Assembly: GCA_009667805.1 (NCBI GenBank)
Contig: CM019069.1
Location: forward strand, 90,989,204 to 91,053,203
Direction: 5' to 3'
Source of the DNA: Leptobrachium leishanense
Taxonomy: Eukaryota > Chordata > Amphibia > Anura > Megophryidae
Length of the DNA: 64,000 bases
Position 1 is the stretch's first letter; every line of letters begins with the position of its first letter. Positions 34,900 through 47,681 of this stretch are shown piece by piece. Position numbers and translations under genes: made by a program. The notes beneath the pieces were generated by a model. It did no database searches, was not told the DNA's origin, and worked only from the letters and a program-made list of their open reading frames with translations.

Positions 34900-35530
34900 C
34901 TCCAAATTATCGTGAATAAAGTAGGTTGGACTAAATTAAAATCTTCGCGCAAACGTTTGTGCCGGAGCAAAAATGCATTAACGCCTTTGCGCCAAATGCC
35001 GTATTACATTGTCAGCGCAACAAGCGCGCGTAAATGTCTACCCCGGGTGAACCTGCACAAACGCCTCGCGAGCTCACTGTACGTTGGTCGTCCTATACTT
35101 AACATTGTGAGCGTAAATCCGTATGTGCGCTGGTACGAGGATGGTATTACAATCTATGCACAAGATTTAACACGCAGCCTTTGCGCCCATAATTTTAGCA
35201 ACTCCTTAAAGCTGGTGTTAATGGCAAATCTGAACAACCTGGACGAACCCAAATACATCAGCCCAGAAAAAAAATGCAGCAATGCAAGTTGTGTGTACAT
35301 TTATTATTGCTGCAGCATATATGGATATATGACTTTGACAGGTGCAAACTCTTAACGTGAGATAATTGTGGTTCTTAATTCTGACGGTTTACATGCGTTA
35401 TTGCTCGACGGATGAAAAAATGCGCGAGGATTGTAATTCCAGCGGTGATATGCACGCGTAAACGTTTAATGCTTGGCGCACAAATTCACGCGTTGCGCGT
35501 GTGTTTTTGCGTGAAGAATGTAATTTAGCT
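34900..35530. mobile_element. CpG-rich MITE-like island next to the L2 tail
   Basis: The segment is full of GCGCAAACG, TTTGCGCC and ACGCGTAAACG words, unlike its AT-rich surroundings. TATTACATTGTCAGCGCAAC and GAAGAATGTAATTTAGCTCG recall the TTACATT ends of the GC-rich MITEs. Clean terminal repeats were not found. The 147-codon frame at 34912-35355 has no recognisable domain and is not taken as a gene. Confidence 0.4.
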
Positions 35531-36940
35531 CGTTGTTATTTACCCATCATCCAATTAACTGCAAAATGATTCAATCAGATTAGTATATTCATTTCAGTTA
35601 ACCATTTAAGGATCATAGCAATTTCAGTATTATGGATCTATTTTGTGACAAAGGGACATGCATTATTTTGTATGCATTAAATAGACCAATGAAATATAAT
35701 GAATTGGAAAATTTACATTTCATGGTAGATCAAACAGGCATTGTGTGTAAAAAAAGGCTGATGCTGCATGTCTTTGCAACAAAGTCTTTATAAGCTGATA
35801 TCCATTAGCTGCTACATTGGTAGCAGTCCTGATAGCAGCATGTATGCTACAGTTAAAAGAGAATACCATAGCATTATGAAAACCATTTAACTATAAAGTG
35901 TAGAATGTGGCGCTCTTTATATAGCATGGCTTTACTGTATGATGTTAAAATAATTGGAAATATCTTGTATACACATGGTAAATATCTTCATGAATGTTTT
36001 TGCAGGGATATAGCTTGAAATTGCTTTCCAGTTATGCTTTCCGGTTGCAAAGAGTTATTTAGTTTTGTTCTCGCATTATAAGCATCTTAAGTCATTGTCT
36101 GCCTGCAAAATGTTTGCTTATCAAATGAGTTTATTTTCAACACACTTTTTCTTCAGAGTTACCGGTGAGGTATAATAAGCACAATGTAACAAAGTCTTTG
36201 GTTACATTTTCAGTTTCTTGGATTTTTATTATATAAAGGCCATATTTAATGCCAGCAGAAAGTAAAGAATCTCTTGGCTGAGGTTTCTTTGTTAGTATAC
36301 AATGGCAGAGAGTCCTTATGAAAGGCTGTTCTCTCCTACATTTACGGCACCTGTTACGAGTCCCATTTATCAATCAGAAATTGAGTATTGCAATAAAAAT
36401 AACTGTGGCACACTAATTTCCGTTTCAATTTTTTGACAGGAAGCTGCAGGCATGCTACATAGAATTTGTAGAATAAATTGGGATGTGATAAATTAATGCA
36501 AAACCTTTTATACAATATCCAAATAACAATATACACCTTTATCGCATAATTTTAGTTCTCAGATATTCCAGCTGAATAACTTGACAACGAATTAATTTGT
36601 TAATATGTTTATTGGGACAGCCCTGAACAATGAAACATTTAGAAAAGCAACAGGCAAAATACAAGAAGCAATAATTAAACTGTAATAACTATATTACTAT
36701 AAAATATCTGCAAGATCATAAAATGTAATTCTAATATCATAAGGTAAAACTGCTTCATTAAGTAAACAAGCAACACATTAAGTGAGCTTGAGATTTCTAA
36801 ATAATTGAAAATTATTCTTTGGTTTGTAATAAACCATAAAAGAGAACAAAAAATAAGTCACATTCAGTTTATATTTCTTGGATAACTAGAGATAAAACAT
36901 AAGCCAAATAGTCCCACATAAACAGAATCCAAGACAGATC
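35531..36940. other. AT-rich unique sequence, no gene seen
   Basis: Ordinary AT-rich sequence without recognised repeats. Confidence 0.55.
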
Positions 36941-36944
36941 TTAA

Positions 36945-37411
36945 CCCCTTCACTACCAAGTGATTTTCAAAAAAAAACATTGTAAGAAACCAGTGTTTTT
37001 TTTAGTAAAATCATTTTTAATTAATTTTAAGGAAAGAAATATTTAAGCTTATACCCATTGTATTTTTTAATGTAAATAACCTATTTTTGGCCAGTAGATG
37101 GCGCCATCTATTGCCAAATTGAGTTAGAGGTTTGAGCGGCTGGTCTATGTTCTTCTATTTCTTCTGCATCGGCTGCTGATAGCCTGATATTTCAGAGCTT
37201 TTCTCAGCTGATTTTACAGTTACAGCATTATGCCCACAGGACTAAAACTTTGAGGACACCTTTCGCAGCCCAAAAGCAAACACAATTAGTTTGCAGCAAA
37301 CAAATTTCATTTGCTTTTGGGCTGCAGATCAGCATATCGAGATATCTCAATATTGGGGCACCAGATGGTGCCTTTGAAGCCTGAGATATCTCAATGTCAG
37401 TAGTGAAGTGG
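36945..37411. mobile_element. TTAA-target element, CCCCTTCACTACC family
   Basis: TTAA lies on both sides (36941-36944, 37412-37415). Ends are CCCCTTCACTACCAAG and, inverted, CCACTTCACTACTGACATT. The interior contains TTGCTTTTGGGCTGCAGATC and CGAGATATCTCAATATTGGG. One end or pieces of the same family occur at about 16808-16868, 41334-41346 (GGTAGTGAAGGGG before TTAA) and 50160-51581. It is non-coding. Confidence 0.75.
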
Positions 37412-37464
37412 TTAAATGCTAATTCCATTATTGACCCAGCTTCATGGTTAACAAATTCACCAAT

Positions 37465-37580
37465 ATTTGGCGAGCTGCCTGCTTTTCGAATAGCCAAATG
37501 GCCACGAAATTGCACCATATGGGGAAATTCACAGTCTGGTGCAATTTCGGGGCCAATTCAGCTGTCTTTCAGTAACCGTG
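37465..37580. mobile_element. Fragment of the GGGGTTATTCAGAG family
   Basis: GGCGAGCTGCCTGC, TTTCGAATAGCC, TGCAATTTCGGGGCCAATTC match the subterminal part of the 47682-49040 element. Both ends are missing. Confidence 0.5.
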
Positions 37581-40090
37581 TAAGATATGTTTCAGTTGTA
37601 AGTGGTATGAAGCCCAGTAAACTGGGCTTATAGTTTATCAAAATGAAGTTCTAGTATAAGAAATGTGGCAAGCCATTCTTTTTTAAAATTTTGCTGAATA
37701 TACACCACGATTTAGAAAAATGGCATTCAGTCATTTACTTGATGAAGTTTGTAATCAGCAAAAAATAGCTAATTCGGTATTTCAAAAAATATATAAATTT
37801 TTTGGTAGATATACACCAGTGTCTTTCAAGTTTCAGCAATAGTTCAAGGGTAAGCATTCCAGTGATGAGCAGTGGTCAAATATAGATACAGCAAGTATGT
37901 CACAATTATCTTTGGTACATTACGCATGTAAAGAATGATGTAATCTGTGCTAGACATACTGTACATGCAAATATTTTGGATAATATCTTAAAGGTGAAGT
38001 TGGCCAATTAAATACCTCTCAATACCTTTGCACCCAATGGCATCACTGCTTCGGCACGTTCAAACAGATGAGTTTTCTTAAAATTGTCAGCATGCGTTCA
38101 TCTCTGTGACAGCCTCTGCTTCGAATGACATCCAGAGGGAGTGTTCATGTTGGCTAGAAGGTCCATTCAACATTAGTAATGTGACCTCTAAAATTATTTT
38201 AGTGATAACAAAGAATTAAAAAAAAAGGAAAAAAATAGCATATGGGCATAAAATCATTTTGTTTTCAAGTAACCACAAAAGTCCATATCCTTCAAGGATA
38301 CGTAAATTTCCAGCAAACACTGTAATTAAAATGTTACACTTCACTTATACATTACATCTAGTAATAGTCTACTGTAAATTCTGGAGATACATTATGTGGG
38401 CTTCAAGTACTCTGACACTTTCGATAAAAGGAAAAGAACAATTAAAGTGGTACAGATGGTTTAAGCTTCCTTGCCTTCAAATGAATATTTTTACCTTTTT
38501 TGACATTTCTTTTAAAGACAATCTTATGGGACATGTAGAACAAGACTGAGATATATATAAACCTGATGTTAATAATATCCTTCTATTTAAATATGTTTGA
38601 TTTTCATTAAAAAAGGTCAATGGTTAAAAATGTATTCAGGCATGTAGTTATGACATAGTACATCTTTTAAACACAGCTGCTCAATTTCCTCCAATGTAAT
38701 ACAATATTTGGGTGCCACTAATAGAGTATAAAAAGGAAAATGACTGAAGACACACAACAGTAATAGCACAACAAAGCCACCCACTATAAAGATTGATCAA
38801 ATGCTTTTGAATATAATTGATAGCCCCTATAGTGAGAAAATGGAAGCAATTGGAGCTTCTCCTGCTGTACATAGGGTCCTAGCTTGTTACAGGACCACTC
38901 AATTACTAAGGTACCACCTGGTGATAGAGTAGGTCATCTGTTGCAAGTGATGGGGAGTGCTTTTAGTGTTAAATGAGCCTCTTTTAATTGGCCTGAATAT
39001 TGAGAAGAGCCAATTGCATGGCAACCACATTTCCATTTATATGTAAACATATGTACATTTGATTCCAAGGTATTTTTTACATGGGGTCTGATTAAATTTC
39101 CCATTAATCAGCAGTTGCGTGAGGGCAACGGTTGCAGATTGTGAATGAACCTCAGAACAGTATTGACTAAATTAAGCTAAGAAACAAAAGAACTGAACAT
39201 GCAAAGCAGTTTAATGTATAGATATGTAGGGGATTTCTCAACAGGGATGCAGAATATCCTAGCAAAGGCTGAACACTTCTATAGTCATAATCCTTATAAT
39301 CTGCTAGTATTCATTGTCTAATGCGGATACTAAGACTAAAGAAAAATATAAAGGTTTCCACTTTTTATGTTCATTGAATCATGAGCACATCATTCAAGCA
39401 ATGCCTGTTTATTGTGAGCTTGCAGTGCAAGCTTTTATGTCAATAACAGGGTAACCATTGACATTCTGTCATTGTTCATCATGTGGCACAGTATGAACTC
39501 TCAATGGTTATTATTATTGTCGTAATCATATTACTGAAAAATACCTAAGGTGTACATAGAAATAAAGAAGTTAGATAGATGTACTTATATATAAAGCAGT
39601 TAAACAATCAAATAAGAGCAATCACTTTGTTTTCCGTGTCATATTGATGAGATCACTGTTCTCAAAGAAAAAGAAACCTGTTTCAGTGGAGCTGGTTCAA
39701 AATATAAAATTTACAATTATGCAGCGTATTTCTCAATTCCCCTTCATAAAAGGAGAATTATAATATGTGGTACTAAGGTTTAATTAGTCAGATGTATTTC
39801 AGGGCAAAGATAGTTGATTTTGTATCCGATTTTTTTACCCAGGACAAGGCTTAGTGCCTGAAAGGCCAATTCTATTGTTCTAGAGATTTCAGAGCCAAAC
39901 GTTGAAAATATCAGCCGATTCACCTGATTCACAGAAAATGAAAATTATTTTTTTTGTTGTCCTTCTTTCTCCTGTCACTCAGAAAATGAATACTGTTATT
40001 TTATGGCTTGTGTCAATAATAATTTATTAAGGTTCTTATTTATCAAGGTGAACTTAAAGCTTTCATATTCGATAGTGAAACAATATTTAG
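37581..40090. other. AT-rich unique sequence, no gene seen
   Basis: No repeats or coding signals recognised; resembles conserved-looking but anonymous intronic DNA. Confidence 0.5.
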
Positions 40091-40099
40091 AAATAGTAG

Positions 40100-40437
40100 G
40101 CGGAAGGCATAGTGTGTAACTACCAACCCTTGGTGACCTTCACCCCATCTGTTTAACTTATCTTTTTGCATATAATTGTGAAATTCACGATTTGCCTCCT
40201 GATATGGTGTTATCATAGGTAATTGCTTAACAGAGGAAGGAGTGGAGTAGAAACAGGTGGCCACTCACATATTTCCAACAGGAATCTGAACCACGGGCCA
40301 AATGGCTGAAATACCAGAACATATGCAGAATTCACCGCGGGTTCAGGGAATTTGATTCCCTGAAGTTTGGGGAACAAGAAAGCACCAATATGTTGGTGGC
40401 ATTTCGGTGCTCTCTGAATAACCTCTTAGTATTAAAA
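40100..40437. mobile_element. Partial GGGGTTATTCAGAG family copy
   Basis: GGGTTCAGGGAATTTGATTC and GTGGCATTTCGGTGCTCTCT then GAATAACC match the right arm of the 47682-49040 element. The left arm is not recognisable. Confidence 0.55.
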
Positions 40438-41400
40438 AATGTACCCCCTTTTTTTGCCCTAAATCAAATGGGTAGATGCTGCTGACTACATACTTACTGT
40501 ACTTTGCAAATCCTATATCTAACCCCTTCATTTCCAAACTCGAGTTATCTCGATTATGCTTTGTAATACTATGAAACGCACTCATCAACATATCAAAACT
40601 CAATTTTCACTCATTTTTTAATGCAGGATTAGTGTGCCCCGTGGAGAAACAAATTCCATTGTCTTTTCTCCAAGCACCCTGCAGAGAGATAAAAGAAGCT
40701 GCATATGGCAGCCCCAAACCTCAATGTAACAAAAAGTTCAAACATATTACTGTTGTATTATAGTAGCCAGGGATAGGACAGACTACATGGAGAGCTCTGG
40801 GGTCACTCACTGCTGTACAGGAATAAGAGGGGGATTATAATGTTTGAAAATCGCTGTACAGTACAGAAACAAGGTGCTACTGTAGTTTTCGTAAACGGGA
40901 ATTATGTCACATACAGATAATATTTTTATATTGTGCTGGAATTTCATTGCTAGTAATCTCATTATGTTCACTACAAATCCCTATAAGCAGGAGATCTGAA
41001 TATTTTTATTATTTATCTTTAACACCGTTACAGTATTTGACAAAAAAAGCCATTTTTGCCTGTATGCTGATAAATGCAGAAACCATGGGACACTGTATAA
41101 GATAAAGAACACCATCTAGAGTTCAGAATCTTTCATTACAAAAATGTTTTTATTTTGGATAAACAAATGCAAAAAAAAAAAAAAATGAGCAAATTTACAT
41201 TATTTAAATTTTTTAACTATCTCAGAACAGCAATCTCTGTGCAGAATTTCTATTTTACCCTATATTTGATTCTTAACTTTGCATCCCGCATTTCAAACAA
41301 ATGTGATAAAAAAAGTCAACAAAAATCTCTTGGTAGTGAAGGGGTTAACATGGAGAGCGCAATCAGTAATTACCATTGAGATAAGTAAGGTATTACAAAG
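40438..41400. other. AT-rich sequence with one element end
   Basis: No gene was seen. The words CCCCTTCATTTCC (40521) and GGTAGTGAAGGGG next to TTAA (41334-41349) are in inverted orientation and may mark a decayed CCCCTTCACTACC element between them. Confidence 0.4.
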
Positions 41401-41875
41401 TTTTAGTGCTAATTACCGCGCCGATGGGCTAAACAAAATTTTAGTGACAACTAAAAGCCGCTTTTGTGAAATCATTTAGCACTCCTAACCCCCCCAAGAA
41501 ATCCGATACCTCTCATTCTGCGAAGAGAATGGTGGCCTAATCTGCCACTTCTTGTTGCCAGGATACAGAGTGAGACTGTGGGCAAATAGTTCCAGTCTCC
41601 CTTTGTGACCACTCCGCGGCGAGATCGCGCAGGGCACGCAGCCCAGAAGCGCAACATTTTATGGAGTCCTATTGACTGTAGGAGGTGATGCTCGAGGCGG
41701 CACAGAAGCACTGCCGCTAGTATCCCGGAGGGTATCACTGCGTTCCGGGGCAAGGTGCCAAGGTAGCCCCTGCTCTAATATAACGCTAAAATGGGGATGC
41801 TTCAGGGAAACCTGCAGGCGCAGGTTTTCCACGTTAGTGTCCCCATTTTAGCACAGGTAAGACTGTTCTTTTCAA
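41401..41875. mobile_element. GC-rich MITE (copy C, reverse orientation)
   Basis: Shared words include GAGAATGGTGGCCTAATCTG, GTGACCACTCCGCGGCGAGA and GGAAACCTGCAGGCGCAGGT. A hairpin (GCTAAAATGGGGATG against GTCCCCATTTTAGC) lies at its right end, as in copy B. Its minus-strand frame (41472-41753) is a composition effect. Confidence 0.55.
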
Positions 41876-42780
41876 TTTGAGACCCCATATTTCATGATAC
41901 ACATGGGGTCTCACATTGAAAAGAACACCCTTACCTATGCAGCGGTAGTGTATAGTAGCTTCTGTGGAAATATATATATGTAAGTTCCAAGCATATTCTT
42001 TTATACACGAGCTATTGAGTTATCTTTTGCATAAGTAACCATAATATATTGCTCCACAAGGACTATTTATAGTTTTTTCTGTTTTGTATTTCACTGACAT
42101 CAAAATGCATGATTCATAATACATGTTTTCTAGAAACACCTATAAATTAACACCATTTAGAAACTTCTCTTTTGTTAAAAAAATGTATCTAACATCGTCT
42201 AACATCCATTACTTTTTTATGTCATATGATAACAATGTGATGGGTTTAGCAGTAAATGAAGGATCACGATATAATTACATGGCCACAATCCATCCATTTG
42301 TATTTAGTTCTGTTTCTAGTTTTGAATTTTTTTTCCAATCTAATTACTAGCTCTGTTCTACCCAGTTGCATTTACAGTACTTTTCTTTACTTCTATGTCA
42401 ATTTTAATGGGCATCTCTTTAACACTAGAGGGCAAAAGTAGCTAAATGTCATCTGCCTGTATTTTGTCACCTCAAACAGAGACAAAAGAATGCCTTCTGG
42501 CGTGCGTACTGATCAATAGGACTCACAATAACTCCTGCCAGCAATTACTTTGATCCATTGAACTATTGTTAACATAAACTATACAAACTTGCAAATCAAT
42601 AGCCATTAAAACAGACTCATTCTCATGATTGTGCTTTGAAATGTCCACACCATAAGTGAGATGCTTGAAAATAATATTCATATTTTGTGGTAAACCTCTT
42701 AAACACAGTAACTATAGTGAATTTGTTGTCAACTAGCTTTAGCAATATTACATTTCAATTAAAGTAATACAGTGTACATT
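41876..42780. other. AT-rich unique sequence, no gene seen
   Basis: A short inverted pair (GAGACCCCATATTTCATGAT and CATGGGGTCTCACATTG, 41880-41915) is the only structure noted. Confidence 0.45.
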
Positions 42781-42799
42781 CCTGATGTCCCAATACAAT

Positions 42800-43400
42800 A
42801 ATCAGTATCTAACCCGGCGCACGAGGTTGCTATACCAGTGAGCACACTTATATCGCACATATGTGTTACAATTATGAATCATTATAAAGAACATGCAACA
42901 ATACAAAAAAGTCCAGATAACGGTTATGAAATCACATAACAAATAATGGTGTCTGAATCCCAAGAGTAATAACAAAGTTCAGTGAAAAAAAAAGAGATAA
43001 AAAAGAAATCCAGTAGTATTTAAGGGCTACTGGAGGGTGATCCTCCTGTCTTCTCAGCATATTCGCTAGAGCCTGGTATGTCCCGGCTCTGGGAAGCAGG
43101 TGCCTATGGCCAAATAGAGGGTGGCGCTCCCCTTCTTTATTGGTGCAGGGAACAATTAGATGTTCCTTATTCATACATCCTGAATTGCCATGAATCCGCT
43201 CTTGCAGTAGATGCCGAGCCTTCTGCTGCTGGAAATGATGTGCATAAGGATAAGAGCATCAAATATAATGACTGGCCAATTAAAGTTAAAATAAAATTTA
43301 TTAAGTATGACAACGGGTAAAATATATCTCCAAAAGACAGGTGCTGAGACGTGTTTCGGCTTCAAAAAAGCCTTCCTCAATCAGCAATCCTTAGAGTCCA
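42800..43400 (-). mobile_element. Possible Penelope-like element 3' end
   Basis: On the minus strand the order is TTGAGGAAGGCTTTTTTGAA, GCCGAAACACGTCTCAGC, then further down TTGTTCCCTGCACCAATAAA and GGGAGCGCCACCCTCTATTT. The GAGGAAG...GAAACACGT signature followed by a polyadenylation-like tail is frequent at the ends of Penelope-like elements in fish and frogs. No reverse transcriptase or GIY-YIG domain is present. The class assignment is tentative. Confidence 0.35.
43353..43380 (-). ncRNA. TGAGGAA-stem-GAAA hairpin (hammerhead-like), locus 2
   Basis: Minus strand: TTGAGGA, one A, stem GGCTT/AAGCC with a short loop, then GAAAC. The arrangement is the same as at 56909-56935 with different stem bases. 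Hammerhead ribozymes have CUGANGA, stem II and GAAA; here the first base is T rather than C and there is an extra A before the stem, so catalysis is doubtful. Confidence 0.3.
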
Positions 43401-45229
43401 TAAAGGTGGCTTTTAAAATATCCTAAATTGGGGATAAAGTGTCCTGGTGCAAGGTGAACGCAGAAGAATTTGTGATGTCACTCATCTAATCAGTGTGCGG
43501 TCAGAATTTCGTTGCACCTGTCCGTGTGTCTTATTTAATATTAGATCTTACTCCATACTTTGTTAAATCCGACTTTTCATCACAAAGTGTATGCTTTCGA
43601 CATTGGAAAAGTCACAGAAAGAAGAGTAATTAAGTATATATTCATAGAAGACAGTAAATATTATTTTTTACATTTTTCTTACAGATAAAATTTCACAGTA
43701 AAGCTTTGCGAGTTTGGTTGTGCCATACTAAGGGCTGAATTTAATTGATGACAATTAATGAAATCAGCGGTATTCCTCCAAAACAGTGCACATGAGCACT
43801 ACACATAGCCACATAATGCGTATGCGTGCGCTACATCACACATTCCAAATCTGATACGTCAGAGGTGACATGCCAGTGTGACATTGGGTGTGCATGCGCA
43901 TTATGGCGTAGCATGCATGCACATTGTGTCGTTTGGGACAGTTAATATAGTGTCAGCGGAAGTGACGTGTGTGCACTGCAGTGGCGTGGTCTCTATTCAC
44001 CACGGGTTTGTTCAAATGATGGAGCGCCGGCATTTTGATTCTAGATAAAAATTTGGCTCAAATATTGGCTTTCACAGCTAGATTTTTTTTAAAGAAATAC
44101 CTTCTTAATCAATTCTTTTCAAATTTATTGAATTGCTGATTTCTGAAAACAAAAGCAGTGAAGGTGTTAAAAAAATGGATTTCCGTGCAGGAAAAAAGAG
44201 GCAACAACACATTTTTTTTTATTGGACATGTACTGGACATTGGATTTCTTTTAAAAAACCAAAAATCTGTATGATGCTGGCTGAAAATAAACTTTTTTGG
44301 GGCGTTTTACTGACCTGTTTTTTTTTTTCCCGGACCAGTATTATTTTTCAATTTTCGTTTCAGTCCTTCTTTTTTCAATTGAATCAGCTGATATTTGGAA
44401 AAGAATATCAGAAACAAATTTAGGCCATTTGTGAAAATCATATTAGTAATACTAAGCTCAAGGATTATAGCAATTCTTTATTTTTTTATATTTCTCTGTG
44501 GGCCAACGTTCACAATTTAGCTATCACATTACATTTGCTTAACACATTTGTTGCTATGTAAAGGAGATGTGCACAAGTATCACATACACATTTTGTCATA
44601 ATTTGAATTTGCAGAAAATGATAGAAATTGCTTTAAACTCGTTTATCTACCTAGTTTCAAATTTTGATGTAGAGTATGTAATTCCCCTAGCAACATCAAA
44701 GGCCAAATGTTGTTCTGCAAGTGGTTTTGCTGGAATCCATGATTCATCAGAAAGGTTAAACACATGCTAGAGGATTAGCTGTAGAAATAAGTACTGTAGA
44801 CATGTTGTTGAATTATCATGGTAAAGCTGACATCGTCTATTTCAAGGATCTGGAAAGGAAAATATACATAATCCGAGCTGACTTTCAAAAATCTGTCATG
44901 ATGCTCTATTGAAAGAGGCAAAAGAAGCTATTTTAAGCCTTCCTTTTCAAGTTAGTGTTCATTTGAATAATACGATGACATCTTTACTATGATACATTTT
45001 ATAATTAAAAACAGAAAGTCTAGAAAAGTTTGCCAGTGAGAGTTTACAATATAATTTACAAAAGTTTTCAGCTGCCATCTTTCATTGAAAGTCATTTCTT
45101 TCTGAATGAGGAATCCATATTTCATATGACAAAACATGTTTATTGGACACATTAAACCAGATAGGGATGTGTGTAGTAGAAATTTAAGGAACTTGTTATA
45201 GCAAGGATATGGAGATGGAAAAGACCTTG
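43401..45229. other. Unique sequence, no gene seen
   Basis: At 43790-43990 several words alternate around GCATGCGC and ATGCATGC; otherwise the stretch is AT-rich with no recognised features. Confidence 0.45.
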
Positions 45230-45935
45230 GGCTCTATTACATTCTTAATGCTAACGTTAGAGCTCAACTGTGTTAGCGTTAACATAAGGTTAAGTGGCCC
45301 CAGCACCATATTACATTTTGAACGCTAACAGGTTAAATAAAAACATTAGGGATTCGGCTCTTGCCCTTTTCAACGCGAGGTTACTGTACTGTGCACTCCC
45401 TATTCTTAACATGGGGAGTGCAAAGTGTTAATTAGTGTTAGGATTACAAAATCCTAACGCTAATTACCGTCCCGCTGTGGGTAACTGAAACGTTCCCACA
45501 GCTAGGAGCTAGTGCTAACGGATTCCGCTTTTGCAGAATCCGTCAGCACCAGCTTAAAATCCACCAAAAATCAAATACTCACTTCTCATCCTGCGCGTGA
45601 ATGGTGGCTCGATCCGCTTCTTCTTGCCACCGGGAGCAGAGGGAAAAGTCCCCCAGTCTCCCTTTGCAATCACTCTGCTGACCTGCCGGATCTCACGAGA
45701 GGCGAGATCCTGCAGGTCATGTGACCGGCAGTGGAAGCCTTAATGAAGTCCTATGTACTCCATGGAGGGGATGCTCGCGGCGGCACTTAGCGCTGCCTCG
45801 AGTATCCTGAGGCTTAGCACTGCGTTACGGGACAGGCTACTGAATTAGCGCCTGCCCAGTAATATGGAGAAAAAATGGGGATGCTAAGGAGAAACCTGCA
45901 GACACAGGTTTGCAATATAACATTGTTATTTTACT
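45230..45935. mobile_element. GC-rich MITE (copy D, reverse orientation)
   Basis: TATTACATTCTTAATGCTAA and GTTAGCGTTAACA near the left end, GCGAGATCCTGCAGGTCATG, CTTAATGAAGTCCTATG and GAGAAACCTGCAGACACAGG match copies A and B in reverse order. It carries GTGAGTAT on the minus strand (45575-45582). It is non-coding. Confidence 0.6.
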
Positions 45936-45949
45936 ATTATTATTATAAT

Positions 45950-46907
45950 CAGTGGCGTCACTAGGGTTGGTGTCACCCGGTGCGGTAACTCATGGTGTCA
46001 CCACCCGGGTTTTATGGTTTCTTTTTTTAACTACTCTTACCCATAAATCAGTACTCCCATATAACACTGAATCATACACACTGCACATTACTGTGAGGCT
46101 TATTGCTATGGAGCTCTGTGATATGCTCACACACAAATTTTGGTGAACTGCCAGCAAGTACGGTGCCTCTTCAAAGGCAGTGAAAATCCCCATAGAGAAG
46201 TAATGGTTAATCTGTTCAGAGACACCGAACAGCAAAGAAATGTCCTGATGTATGGTGGTTTCATTTGGCAGTTTTATTCAGGCGAACACCATAGGTTTCA
46301 ATGTTAAAAATATTCCTGTTTTTATCCAATATCTAATAAACTGTTTATTCCTTTAATCTGTAGTATAAAGTCTCTTTATTTATTGATATTTTTTCTTAAT
46401 ATCTTTTAGGCATTTTTGAAAAAAAAATTCCATTTCTTTTCTAATAGCAGTTTTTCTTTTTTCAGTAACAGACCTTTTTACTATCATTCATAGGACCTTA
46501 CATGGTAATTCCAGACATTTTTATTCCGTAGTTTTTTTTAAAACAGCGGGCAATGGGTTTGCGGCAGCATTCGGTGGCTGATTCCCTGCACTTCAGGGAC
46601 CCTGTGGTGAATTCACTGGAAAAATTTGATTCCCCAAAGTGCGGGGAACAACAGAACACTGAAATGTCTGCTTCATTTCGGTGCTCAGTGAATATCCCCT
46701 TTAGTGGTGTTTTTTCTTTGCCGCCCCTTGGTAAGTGCCTGCCTACGCCTACTCAGGACATACTTGAAAATGAGAGAAATCTCAATGTATCCTTCCAGGT
46801 AAAATATTTTTCTGTAACAAAATAATATATTTTTTTAGGGTGTTACCCTAGGGGGTGGTGTCACCTGGTGCGGGCCGCACCCTCGCCCACCCCTTGTGAC
46901 GCCACTG
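45950..46907. mobile_element. hAT-type element, CAGTGGCGTCAC ends
   Basis: Ends are CAGTGGCGTCACTAGGGT with GGTGTCACCCGGTGCGG on the left, and GGTGTCACCTGGTGCGG with CCTTGTGACGCCACTG on the right. Flanks ATTATAAT and ATTATTAT differ at one of eight bases. Inside are one unit of the minisatellite (about 46065-46135), part of a GGGGTTATTCAGAG element (about 46136-46705) and the GAGAGAAATCTC repeat tail (46762-46805). It has no transposase. Confidence 0.8.
46762..46805 (+). repeat. Dispersed repeat tail with GAGAGAAATCTC hairpin
   Basis: ACTTGAAAATGAGAGAAATC, then TCAATGTATCCTTCCAGGTA and AAATA. This is the opposite-strand counterpart of the copy at 23641-23712, here near the right end of a hAT element. 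Confidence 0.6.
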
Positions 46908-46909
46908 AT

Positions 46910-47680
46910 TATTATATATTCCTTTTTTACAAAGTCCAAATATTTTAACTTGACATGTGTATTTAAGAAAGTATTTGTAGAGGTTTAACTCATCCAAATA
47001 CATACGTCAAATAAATACAATATTGTAACAATGATGTTACAATTGAGAATAACCTTCAAGCACATGAGTCAGGTATTTTAATTAACTGATTTCAGTAGAT
47101 CTATATGTAGACCCATCTAAAATTCAAGCACTTTCTCAAATCACCCACCAAGAAAATAATGCACAGTATAAATCATTGCTTGAATGACAAATTACCTCTT
47201 AGCATTCTTTACACATATTTCATACTTTGTCACCTTCACAAGACATTTCTTAGATTGTCTTTGACTTTTAGCAGGAAGACAAAGTGAGATAAGTATTTAA
47301 CAAAGCACAAAAGTTAATGCCTTTATGGTATTCAATAAAACCTTACAGATACTCTCTTGTGCATAACACTTTATGATAAAGATACATGTTTCATACATAC
47401 CGGTGTTCTGTAAAGGGTTGAATGCTCCATTGGAGAACCGTGTCATTTCTCTTCTAGTTTATTTCTCAGATATCTCACCTGGACTTTAAATTTAGGCCCC
47501 ACAAACAAATCACAAACATATCATTGTATCCTCTTGATGACTTAAAAAGATAATTTGCATGCTTGGTTGACGGTCTATAAATTTTCTGCTATCACATGCA
47601 TTCATACAGTGACCTGCCTGCTTATGAAGAACTTATAGCATTGAGGAAGAGGATGTTGTTTGGTCAGCTGCAGGATCTAT
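46910..47680. other. AT-rich unique sequence, no gene seen
   Basis: No features recognised. Confidence 0.5.
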
Positions 47681-47681
47681 A

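Noticed and set aside
34912..35355. 147-codon plus-strand frame
   Set aside because: It lies in a CpG-rich MITE-like island, shows no domain, and has many Cys and Tyr without pattern.
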